From contig JAIVIH010000292.1 in NCBI GenBank assembly GCA_020200615.1, positions 1 through 5,480 on the forward strand: a stretch of DNA of 5,480 nucleotides, in the 5' to 3' direction. How positions within the stretch are numbered: the first letter of the stretch is position 1; every line of letters begins with the position of its first letter. Under the pieces are notes generated by a model. That model was not told the origin of the DNA, ran no database searches, and was given only the letters and a program-made list of their open reading frames with translations. This document shows, in pieces, positions 1-5,230 of the stretch. The stretch comes from Actinomycetota bacterium (GTDB taxonomy: Bacteria > Actinomycetota > Acidimicrobiia > Acidimicrobiales > AC-14). Both the position numbers and the translations under genes were made by a program.

Positions 1-183
1 TTCGCCGTGTTCGCGGCCCGGTCCGAGGCCGTCCTGCAGCAGGACGTAGAGGGGTTCATCTCCGTGATTGCGACCGAGAAGCCCCTGGCCGATCCCAACG
101 CCGAGGCGCACCCCAACGGCCCGCGTCGTCCTCGGCCAGACGCTATGACAAGGGCGTTAGCCCGGCAATACCAGCCTGTCTGA
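1..183 (+). CDS. C-terminal fragment of an unidentified protein (5' end outside window)
   Basis: Frame 1 is open from the first base to a TGA at 181-183, giving 60 residues. The first 43 or so codons end almost always in G or C, which is the local coding signature, so this is very probably the tail of a real + strand gene. The visible part starts FAVFAARSEAVLQQDVEGF and becomes Pro/Arg-rich at the end. I recognise no family. Third-position GC bias weakens after about base 125, and a +1 shift there would give a short Val/Leu ending with a TGA near 145. The true end could therefore be earlier if there is an indel. A 61-bp gap with a possible promoter separates it from the next gene, so it need not share that operon. 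Confidence 0.5.
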   Translation, partial: FAVFAARSEAVLQQDVEGFISVIATEKPLADPNAEAHPNGPRRPRPDAMTRALARQYQPV

Positions 184-194
184 ACCGGGTCGCC

Positions 195-203
195 TGGTAG
201 ATT
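195..203 (+). promoter_or_regulatory. Possible extended -10 promoter for the DRHyd-TPR gene
   Basis: The sequence TGGTAGATT fits an extended -10 element (TGN plus TAnnnT). It lies in the short gap after the upstream stop codon and about 42 bp before the ATG at 245. No convincing -35 hexamer sits 16-18 bp upstream. It is proposed from position and the hexamer alone. Read-through from the upstream gene is the alternative. Confidence 0.25.
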
Positions 204-244
204 CGGGGTTCCGGGGTCGTCTGACGATCGGACGGTTGTTCCAA

Positions 245-1519
245 ATGGCTGAGTCAGACAAGACGTGCTTCGTGGTCATGGGTTTCGGCATCAAGACCGA
301 CTTCCTCACTGGACGGTCTCTCGACCTGGACAAGTCCTACCGGAGCATCATCAAGCCGGCGGTGGAGGAGGCCGGCCTGCAGTGCATCCGGGCCGACGAG
401 ATCATCCACTCCGGATCCATCGATCTGGCGATGTACCGCCATCTGCTCGAGGCCGACGTCGTCGTAGCCGACATCTCGACCTGCAACGCCAACGCCCTGT
501 ACGAGCTGGGCGTGCGGCACGCGCTCCGGCCGTTCACCACGGTCACGATCGCCGAAGACCAGATCACCTACCCGTTCGACGTGAGCCACATCGTCATCCG
601 TCGCTACAAGCACCTCGGGCAGGGGATCGATTTCGAGGAGGCGGTGCGCTTCCGTACCGAGCTGACCGAGGCCATTCGCACCCTGATCAGCCGGCCCGAG
701 GCCGACAGCCCGGTCTACGGCAGCCTGGCCGGGCTGCGGCCGCCGGCCTTGGAGGTCAAGGTGGTCACGTCGCCGGCCCCTTCGCTTCCCGACCCCAACG
801 ATCAGACCCTCAGCGTCCTCTGCCAGCGGGCCGAGGTAGCCATGAAGGCCGGCGAGTTCGAGGAGGCCAAGGCTCTCTTCGGCGCCGCCCGCGCCCTCTG
901 GAACAACGATCATTTCCTCACCCAGCAGATGGCCCTGGCGACCTACAAGAGCGGCATGCCCACCGAGCTGGCCGCGCTCCAGGAAGCCAAGGCCATCCTC
1001 AGCGAGCTGGACCCCGAGGTGTGCAACGACCCGGAAACCCTGGGCCTCTGGGGAGCGGTGCACAAGCGACTATGGAAGGAGACCAAAGAACGGGTCCATC
1101 TCGACACCGCCATTCGGGCCTACCAGCGGGGCTTCGACATCCGTACCGACTACTACAACGGCATCAACCTCGCCTTCCTCTTCAACATGCGGGCCCGGAC
1201 GTCTTCCCCGGCCGAGCAGATCGCCGATTTCGTCATGGCCGAGCGGGTGCGGCGCGAGGTCATCAAGCTGTGCGACGAGGTCCTGGCCGAGGGACGGTTC
1301 CGGAAGGACGCTGACCGTTACTGGGTCAAGGCCACGCTGGCCGAGGCCTACCTCGGCATCGGCGACGAGGAGTCGTCACAGCGCTACCTGCGTGAGGCGG
1401 AGGAGGAGGACGTGGCCGACTGGATGCGCCAGTCCACGGCCAAGCAACTGGCTGCCCTCCGGGATCTGCTCGTTCCGTCTCCGCTGGCCATGATCCAGGC
1501 CCCTGCCGGCCAGACGTGA
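245..1519 (+). CDS. Nucleoside deoxyribosyltransferase-like (DRHyd/TIR-like) domain fused to TPR / TRAFs-binding-like region
   Basis: This is a 424-residue cytosolic protein with no signal peptide or membrane segment. Residues 1-150 form an alpha/beta Rossmann-like domain: strand CFVVMGFG (8-15), an acidic segment after IIKPAVEEAG, ADEIIHSGSI (50-59), then VVVADISTCNANALYELG (72-89) followed by RHA. An Asp and a Glu-x-Gly (D76, E87) in this arrangement are typical of nucleoside 2-deoxyribosyltransferase-like proteins, in which the Glu is the nucleophile. The expected chemistry is cleavage of a nucleotide N-glycosidic bond, or binding of such a ligand. Residues 150-185 are a linker. Residues 186-408 are all helical with TPR-like pairs: DPETLGLWGAVHKRLW, AIRAYQRGFDIR, the YNGINLAFLFN block near 304-314, and KATLAEAYLGIGDEE. 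They resemble the TRAFs-binding/TPR region of ASK-type MAP3 kinases. An in-frame TTG at 236 is possible, but GGACGG at 230-235 is correctly spaced for the ATG at 245. The gene ends inside the start of the LSDAT gene, so the two are probably translationally coupled. Domain calls are confident; the biochemical activity is inferred. Confidence 0.85.
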   Translation: MAESDKTCFVVMGFGIKTDFLTGRSLDLDKSYRSIIKPAVEEAGLQCIRADEIIHSGSIDLAMYRHLLEADVVVADISTCNANALYELGVRHALRPFTTVTIAEDQITYPFDVSHIVIRRYKHLGQGIDFEEAVRFRTELTEAIRTLISRPEADSPVYGSLAGLRPPALEVKVVTSPAPSLPDPNDQTLSVLCQRAEVAMKAGEFEEAKALFGAARALWNNDHFLTQQMALATYKSGMPTELAALQEAKAILSELDPEVCNDPETLGLWGAVHKRLWKETKERVHLDTAIRAYQRGFDIRTDYYNGINLAFLFNMRARTSSPAEQIADFVMAERVRREVIKLCDEVLAEGRFRKDADRYWVKATLAEAYLGIGDEESSQRYLREAEEEDVADWMRQSTAKQLAALRDLLVPSPLAMIQAPAGQT

Positions 1520-2265
1520 TCGGGGATGTCCGGGAGATCTCGTTCGGGCCCGGCCGAACCGCAGTAGCCGTCGATGCCAGCCCGGAAGCGAGCGGTGAGG
1601 AGCTGTTGTCCCGGCTCGACCTGCCGTTGCCGCGAGGAACGCTGGTTGTCAACGGCAGCACGGCGGAGCTGGCCCCCGGTCTGGCCAAGCGCTTGGCCGT
1701 TGTGTTCGAGGCGGGTGTCGCATCGGTCGCCATCGACGACGGCTTGACGGTGATCACGGGCGGGACCGATGCCGGGATCTTCTCCATCCTGGGCCGGGCG
1801 ATGACGAAGCGCGTGGCCCCTCTCGTGGGCGTCGTTCCCCACGGCCTCGTCACGTGGCCCGGTCGATTGCCCGAGGACGGCCAGGCTACGGATGACGACC
1901 GGGAACCGCTGGAGCCGCACCACTCTCACTTCGTCCTCGTGGAGGGGGACGAGTGGGGGGTGGAAACGCCCGCCCTCATGGCCCTGACCCGAGCTTTCGA
2001 CGCCCACGCCCCGTCGGTGGCCGTCATCTGTGGTGGCGGCGCGGGTGCCCGGGCCGAGGCCTTCGGGCACGCGCAGGCGTCCCGGCCCATCCTGGTTCTG
2101 GGAGGGTCCGGGCGGTTCGCCGACGACCTGGCCGCCGCCGTGGCCTCGTCGCCCTCCGACGATCAGGAACTGGCGGAGCTGGGCTCTGGGGGAACGGTCA
2201 TCGTGTGCCCGCTGTCGGACGGCCCCGAAGCGGTCGCCGCCGGGCTCCGCGCCGCCCTTAGGTGA
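1516..2265 (+). CDS. Stand-alone LSDAT (SLOG superfamily, TRPM-like) nucleotide-sensor protein
   Basis: This is a 249-residue soluble protein with a Rossmann-like fold. Diagnostic LSDAT/SLOG motifs appear in order: the glycine loop ITGGTDAGIF (80-89), PHGLVTWPGR (108-117), LEPHHSHFVLVEGDEWG (132-148, compare the conserved H-x-H-F-x-L-V-D block in TRPM channels), the second glycine loop ICGGGAGARAE (171-181) and PILVLGGSGRFADDLA (191-206). The family is a ligand-sensing branch of SLOG; the equivalent region in animal TRPM2 binds ADP-ribose. It carries no fused effector, membrane segment or DNA-binding domain, so it probably acts through a partner. The obvious partner is the upstream DRHyd-TPR protein, because this GTG start overlaps that gene's stop (GTGA, 4-bp overlap) and there is no clear Shine-Dalgarno sequence, the usual pattern of translational coupling. 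Its 3' end overlaps the convergent TIR gene by 8 bp. The family call is strong; the ligand is unknown. Confidence 0.88.
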   Translation: MIGDVREISFGPGRTAVAVDASPEASGEELLSRLDLPLPRGTLVVNGSTAELAPGLAKRLAVVFEAGVASVAIDDGLTVITGGTDAGIFSILGRAMTKRVAPLVGVVPHGLVTWPGRLPEDGQATDDDREPLEPHHSHFVLVEGDEWGVETPALMALTRAFDAHAPSVAVICGGGAGARAEAFGHAQASRPILVLGGSGRFADDLAAAVASSPSDDQELAELGSGGTVIVCPLSDGPEAVAAGLRAALR

Positions 2266-3382
2266 CCCGGAACGGGGCCATGGCGTTCCTGATGCTCTGC
2301 GCCCCGATGGCCACGACGTCCTGCTGGTCCTGGAAGGCGTCATCGGGAATGACAAAGGTCACCCCCGAGAACGCGCCTTGGGCGTCGGCTCGGCCTTGAG
2401 CTACCCGATCCACGTGCAGGTGGATGTCGATGCGCTCGTTGGGCAGGAAGCCCGACCCGCTCACCGTCACCGTCGTGCCCGCCGGGCCGGTGGTGGGCGA
2501 GATGGTGAGGTTGGTCTCGGCGAAGAACGAGTCCAAGTTGCCGAATCCGGGAATGGTTGCCTCGCCTGGGGCCAGCGACGTGTTCGTCTGGCCGAGGAGG
2601 TCGGTGAGATCGTCGCCACCGTCCTTCTTGTCGTCTCCGCCCAGGATCATGACCAAGGCGATGGCGACGAGGGCCACGGCCGCTACCGCCCCAACCGCGA
2701 TGGCGGCCCACTTGCCCCTCCCTGCGGGCTCCGGTTCGAACGAGGTGGGTCCGCTCGGTGCCTGGGGCGCCCACGACCCGCCGGCCGACCAGGCGGGGGC
2801 CGGCGATGGCGCTGAGGCGGGTTGCTGCAGCCAGGACGGAGGCTGCGACTGGGCCTCGGGCGGACGCCACGCGGGAGGTCCCGGTGCCGGCCGGTGGGGC
2901 TGGGTCTCCTGAGTCTCAGCCGCCCGGGGCACGACCTTCTCCAGAGCTCGGATGAGCTGCTTCACCTCGTCGTTCCAGCCGGCGTCGGTCAACCGGTGAG
3001 CGTTCCTGTCGGCGAACTCGGCCAGCGGCTCGGGAAGATCCTTGGGAGCGGGCATGCGGGTGTCCTCGATCAGGACGGGCACGACGAGGATCCCTCGCTC
3101 GAGGGCGGTGGTGATCTCCAGGCGGACGTAGTCCCGTGGGTCGTCCAGCCGCCGCTTCCCTTGCTGCCTGGCCGCCACCCACTTCTTGCCCACCAGGGCG
3201 AGGAGGGCGTCACATTCGCCCACAGCCTTGGCGATGGCCTCTGGGAAGTCGGCGCCGGGCCCGATGGTGTCCACGTCCCGGAAGATCTTCCCTTGCCCGA
3301 AGTGGGAAGCCAGGGAGTCGCTGAGGAGGCGGGCGTAGGGCTTGGTGTCCTCCCGCCGGTAGCTGATGAATATTCCGCTCAT
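2258..3382 (-). CDS. Membrane-anchored TIR domain protein with extracellular Ig-like (IPT/TIG-type) domain
   Basis: This is a 374-residue protein. Residues 1-150 are a TIR domain (TIR_2 type): FISYRRED (5-12) as strand A/box 1, IFRDVDTIGPGADF (33-46) as the BB-loop region, ECDALLALVGKKW (56-68), then DYVRLEI (84-90) with E89 at the position of the catalytic glutamate of NAD+-cleaving TIR enzymes, and ILVVPVLIED (98-107). Residues 155-222 are a Pro/Ala/Ser/Gln-rich, probably disordered linker. Residues 225-247 are a single hydrophobic helix after GRGK, so the TIR side should be cytoplasmic. After an Asp/Gly/Lys-rich spacer, residues 291-374 read as an exported beta-sandwich: ISPTTGPAGTTVTVSGSGF (294-312) is the classic opening of IPT/TIG-like Ig domains. 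The open frame continues upstream to about 3898, but that part is the GHKL gene in another frame. The ATG at 3382 has GGAGG five bases upstream and starts exactly at the TIR motif. It lies 97 bp after the GHKL stop on the same strand. Confidence 0.9.
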   Translation of the reverse strand: MSGIFISYRREDTKPYARLLSDSLASHFGQGKIFRDVDTIGPGADFPEAIAKAVGECDALLALVGKKWVAARQQGKRRLDDPRDYVRLEITTALERGILVVPVLIEDTRMPAPKDLPEPLAEFADRNAHRLTDAGWNDEVKQLIRALEKVVPRAAETQETQPHRPAPGPPAWRPPEAQSQPPSWLQQPASAPSPAPAWSAGGSWAPQAPSGPTSFEPEPAGRGKWAAIAVGAVAAVALVAIALVMILGGDDKKDGGDDLTDLLGQTNTSLAPGEATIPGFGNLDSFFAETNLTISPTTGPAGTTVTVSGSGFLPNERIDIHLHVDRVAQGRADAQGAFSGVTFVIPDDAFQDQQDVVAIGAQSIRNAMAPFRVT

Positions 3383-3387
3383 TGGGC

Positions 3388-3392
3388 CCTCC
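3388..3392 (-). promoter_or_regulatory. Ribosome binding site fixing the TIR start
   Basis: On the - strand GGAGG lies 5 bases before the ATG at 3382. It is the strongest Shine-Dalgarno sequence in the window and decides the start over the 172-codon upstream extension of the same frame. Confidence 0.8.
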
Positions 3393-3399
3393 GCCAGGC

Positions 3400-3422
3400 C
3401 TGAAAACTCCGCCGCTGAAAAC
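3400..3422 (-). repeat. Two direct repeats GTTTTCAG in the TIR leader
   Basis: On the - strand GTTTTCAG occurs at 3422-3415 and again at 3407-3400. The copies are identical and start 15 bp apart, between the candidate promoter and the TIR ribosome binding site. They are AT-rich islands in very GC-rich DNA. This could be a regulator binding site or a chance repeat. Confidence 0.35.
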
Positions 3423-3437
3423 ACGCCCTGCCCGCTC

Positions 3438-3466
3438 ACTATCCGCTCTTGGCCCCGGCTTGTAAA
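3438..3466 (-). promoter_or_regulatory. Candidate sigma-A type promoter for the TIR gene
   Basis: Read on the - strand, TTTACA (3466-3461, 5 of 6 matches to TTGACA) is followed after exactly 17 bp by GATAGT (3443-3438, 4 of 6 matches to TATAAT). It lies wholly inside the 97-bp gap between the GHKL and TIR genes and would give a leader of about 45-50 nt. It suggests that the TIR gene can be transcribed separately from the ATPase gene. Consensus matching only. Confidence 0.4.
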
Positions 3467-3479
3467 GAGTCCGCCAGGA

Positions 3480-5009
3480 TCACCGGCGCTTAGGGAGGTG
3501 GCGTCGCACGCGGACGAGCATGCGGACCATCTCCTCGGCAAAGTCCTCGCTGGCGGCACGCGGGTTGTTGTAGAGCACGTATTCCTTGGCGACGAGGGTG
3601 GCGAGGTAGTCGAGCAAACCCGCCTCGTCGTTCCTGACCAGCAGATAGTCCTCGTGGCGATCGTTGTAAAAGACGATGCCGGTGGCAGGGTCGAAGCGGC
3701 TGCGCGCTTCGCCCGGATCGGGATCGGGACTGACCGAGGGCAGATCGGCCGTCCGTCGCCGGTCGGGGCGTGCCTCACCCTGAGGATGATCGGGGGTCGC
3801 ATCGCCAGCCGGTTCCTCGAGCTCCGGTAGCTCCGGGAGCTCTCGAGGAGGATTCGACTGGCCGGTCGATCCGTTGGGCGACGGGGCCTGGCCTTCAAGT
3901 GGCGCGGGCTCGAAGAGCGCCCCCACCCCGGGCTCGTCGCCGACGGTCGTGCGCATGGGATTGTCGAGATCGGCCAACTCCTTCAGCACGCGGCCGAAGA
4001 CCCGCCGGAGCGTCTCCGCGAGCCGATCCGCGGTTTGGGAGTCAACTTCCTGCGCGAGCTTTTCGGTCGCTCGTTGAACCGCCGGCTCCACCGCCTTCAC
4101 GGCGTCGACGAACACTGGGAAGGCGTCTCGGTCCCGGAGGACGGCTCGGCGGCCGGCCGTCTGCTGCAAGGCACCGAACACCACCTGTCCGCTGACCTGC
4201 CCCGTAGTCCAGGGAGGCTGAGCGAACTCCTCGATCTCCGCGATGTCGTCGACGATCGTGGTGCCCGCGCGACCGACGATCGCCACCCGCCGGCGCCGTG
4301 CGTCGGGGGGAGCAGCGTAGAGAGCGAACTCGATCCGGCCCCACAGAGTCGGACGAGCGGGGACGTCGAGCTTGATGCCGTCTGGCTTCTCCGGCATGAC
4401 CAGCTCGACCGAGCGGCCCTCGACCACCTCGATGCTGTAGTCGCCTCGGGCCAGGGCCGGGCCGCGACGGCCCCGTAGGTAGTCGACGACCTTGCGTTGA
4501 GTGAGTACCCGAAGCACGTCGGGTTCCAGATCTGAGAGCACGATCGTGGTGCCGGGAACCTGTCGAGCCTTTCTCCTCTCCCGCTCGAGTTGCGCCGTCG
4601 CCTTCCCTCGTTCCAGGCGCAGGACCCACGTCTCGTCGGAACCCTCCGCCCTGGATACGACGTCGCAGCGGCCACCGAGCTGTTGGAAGGCCAGAATTCC
4701 GATTGCCTTTTCGCCGAGCGTGCGCTCATCACCCGCCTTGGCCGACTCGAACAGGCTCCGCGCGATTGCTCGGAGCCGATCCGGGGACATGCCGCGACCG
4801 ACGTCGTCGATGGCGACCACGGGGTACCGGCCTTTCCGGCGCAACATCACGCGGATCCGCTCGCCCCGCCGGCCCGCTTCCACATACTCATCCGCGGCAT
4901 TCGAGACGAACTCGTTCAGGGCGTCCTTGGGGTCCTGGTAGGCCTGTCCGGATACGAGGACGGCCTTGGCCAGGTTCCCGATCCGCAACCTCAGCCGCTC
5001 GGCAGGCAC
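3480..5009 (-). CDS. GHKL (Hsp90/MORC-like) ATPase with acidic linker and C-terminal conserved-looking domain
   Basis: This is a 509-residue soluble protein. The N-terminal GHKL ATP-binding domain shows the N box ALNEFVSNAADE (30-41; E33 general base, N37 for Mg2+), the G1 box IDDVGRGMS (67-75; D69, G71, G73) and the G2/lid segment GEKAIGILAF (99-108). Residues about 120-345 look like a transducer region in the style of Hsp90/MutL/MORC, including WGRIEFALYAAPPDARR (223-239), and end in a helical stretch. Residues about 350-437 are Pro/Glu/Asp-rich and probably disordered. Residues 438-509 are a compact last domain (GIVFYNDRHEDYLLV, then LLDYLATLVAKEYVLYNN, then a basic C-terminus). The length exceeds a bare HATPase domain, so this is not a histidine kinase: no HisKA or receiver is seen. 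ATP-driven dimer closure is the expected mode of action. The start is GTG; an in-frame TAG four codons upstream excludes any extension. It is first in the - strand pair, before the TIR gene. The ATPase call is strong; its partner is inferred. Confidence 0.88.
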   Translation of the reverse strand: MPAERLRLRIGNLAKAVLVSGQAYQDPKDALNEFVSNAADEYVEAGRRGERIRVMLRRKGRYPVVAIDDVGRGMSPDRLRAIARSLFESAKAGDERTLGEKAIGILAFQQLGGRCDVVSRAEGSDETWVLRLERGKATAQLERERRKARQVPGTTIVLSDLEPDVLRVLTQRKVVDYLRGRRGPALARGDYSIEVVEGRSVELVMPEKPDGIKLDVPARPTLWGRIEFALYAAPPDARRRRVAIVGRAGTTIVDDIAEIEEFAQPPWTTGQVSGQVVFGALQQTAGRRAVLRDRDAFPVFVDAVKAVEPAVQRATEKLAQEVDSQTADRLAETLRRVFGRVLKELADLDNPMRTTVGDEPGVGALFEPAPLEGQAPSPNGSTGQSNPPRELPELPELEEPAGDATPDHPQGEARPDRRRTADLPSVSPDPDPGEARSRFDPATGIVFYNDRHEDYLLVRNDEAGLLDYLATLVAKEYVLYNNPRAASEDFAEEMVRMLVRVRRHLPKRR

Positions 5010-5015
5010 GCCGTC

Positions 5016-5021
5016 ATGCTA
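5016..5021 (-). promoter_or_regulatory. Candidate -10 hexamer for leaderless transcription of the GHKL gene
   Basis: Read on the - strand, TAGCAT (TAnnnT) ends six bases before the GTG start at 5009, so transcription would begin at or next to the start codon. No Shine-Dalgarno sequence is visible in this stretch and the TAG forbids an upstream start. A TAnnnT hexamer at this distance is the usual mark of leaderless genes in actinobacteria. No -35 element is evident. Confidence 0.35.
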
Positions 5022-5085
5022 GGGAGCAGCCGCCAGCGCCGCAGCGACCCCGCACGTTCATGAAGGTCAGCGCGCGCCGCCCATG

Positions 5086-5146
5086 GTTGGACGACCGTAA
5101 ACTCACGATCGTGAGCCGATGAGCTCATCCGCAGGAGACGTCCAAC
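5086..5146. promoter_or_regulatory. Nested dyad: two adjacent perfect palindromes inside an 8-bp inverted repeat
   Basis: CTCACGATCGTGAG (5102-5115) and GATGAGCTCATC (5118-5129) are both perfect palindromes, only 2 bp apart. They are flanked by GTTGGACG (5086-5093) and its exact complement CGTCCAAC (5139-5146). The outer arms are centred at 5116, which is also the midpoint of the two palindrome centres. The palindromes share half-sites of the form RTGAG/CTCAY, four in all. The block lies 77-137 bp upstream of the GHKL start, between that gene and the tRNA fragment. It is most likely an operator array; a recombination site or cruciform is also possible. No regulator gene is in the window. Confidence 0.5.
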
Positions 5147-5191
5147 GCAGATCCGTTGTTCCTCCCGACACCCCCTCACCTGGGGTTTTCG

Positions 5192-5230
5192 GGGGCTATA
5201 GCTCAGTCGGTTAGAGCGCACCCCTGATCA
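5192..5230 (+). pseudogene. Truncated tRNA-Ile(GAT): 5' half only
   Basis: The segment matches the canonical start of a bacterial tRNA-Ile: 5' acceptor strand GGGGCTA (5192-5198), TA, D stem GCTC/GAGC (5201-5204 with 5214-5217) and loop AGTCGGTTA, G26, 5' anticodon strand CACCC, then loop CTGAT with anticodon GAT at 5226-5228. After base 5230 the expected GGGTG strand is replaced by GGCTC, which pairs poorly. No TTCGAAT T-loop, 3' acceptor strand or CCA follows anywhere in the remaining 250 bp. The gene is therefore broken in the anticodon loop and cannot give a functional tRNA. This is a typical scar of tRNA-targeted integration or rearrangement. Confidence 0.75.

Larger units (their letters stand above)
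5010..5191. other. Intergenic region upstream of the GHKL-TIR pair
   Basis: This 182-bp stretch has no convincing gene. It holds the candidate leaderless -10 hexamer, the nested palindrome block, and at 5172-5189 a weak CCCC/GGGG stem (loop TCACCT) followed by TTTT, which could be a poor terminator reading rightwards. An overlapping - strand frame at 4991-5221 runs into the tRNA fragment and across the palindromes, and looks spurious. Confidence 0.6.

Noticed and set aside
217..227. Palindrome TCGTC-T-GACGA before the DRHyd-TPR gene as an operator
   Set aside because: Five-base arms in GC-rich DNA are common by chance and no second copy is seen nearby.
254..1063. Long - strand open frame opposite the DRHyd-TPR gene
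   Set aside because: It is a GC-rich shadow with biased, motif-free composition. The + strand frame carries clear domain motifs over the same bases.
1384..2355. 323-codon - strand open frame opposite the LSDAT gene
   Set aside because: The translation is dominated by Arg/Gly/Pro/Ser and has no family motif. It is antisense to the well-supported LSDAT motifs and also overlaps the TIR 3' end.
2030..2815. 261-codon + strand open frame across the convergence point
   Set aside because: It overlaps the LSDAT end and the TIR Ig-like and membrane segments. Its translation is Arg/Pro/Gly-rich low complexity, as expected for a shadow frame.
3383..3898. N-terminal extension of the TIR reading frame by 172 codons
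   Set aside because: It overlaps the GHKL coding region in another frame, its translation is Arg/Pro/Ser-rich without motifs, and a strong ribosome binding site plus the TIR start motif fix the ATG at 3382.
3480..5009. Sensor histidine kinase annotation for the GHKL protein
   Set aside because: There is no HisKA/phospho-acceptor helix, HAMP or receiver partner. The N, G1 and G2 boxes are at the N-terminus as in Hsp90/MutL/MORC-like proteins.
5172..5189. CCCC-TCACCT-GGGG-TTTT as a rho-independent terminator
   Set aside because: The stem is only 4 bp and the T-run is four bases interrupted by C. It is mentioned as weak only and not called as a feature.
4991..5221. 76-codon - strand frame upstream of the GHKL gene
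   Set aside because: It would overlap the GHKL start, the palindrome block and the tRNA fragment. No ribosome binding site or recognisable motif is seen.
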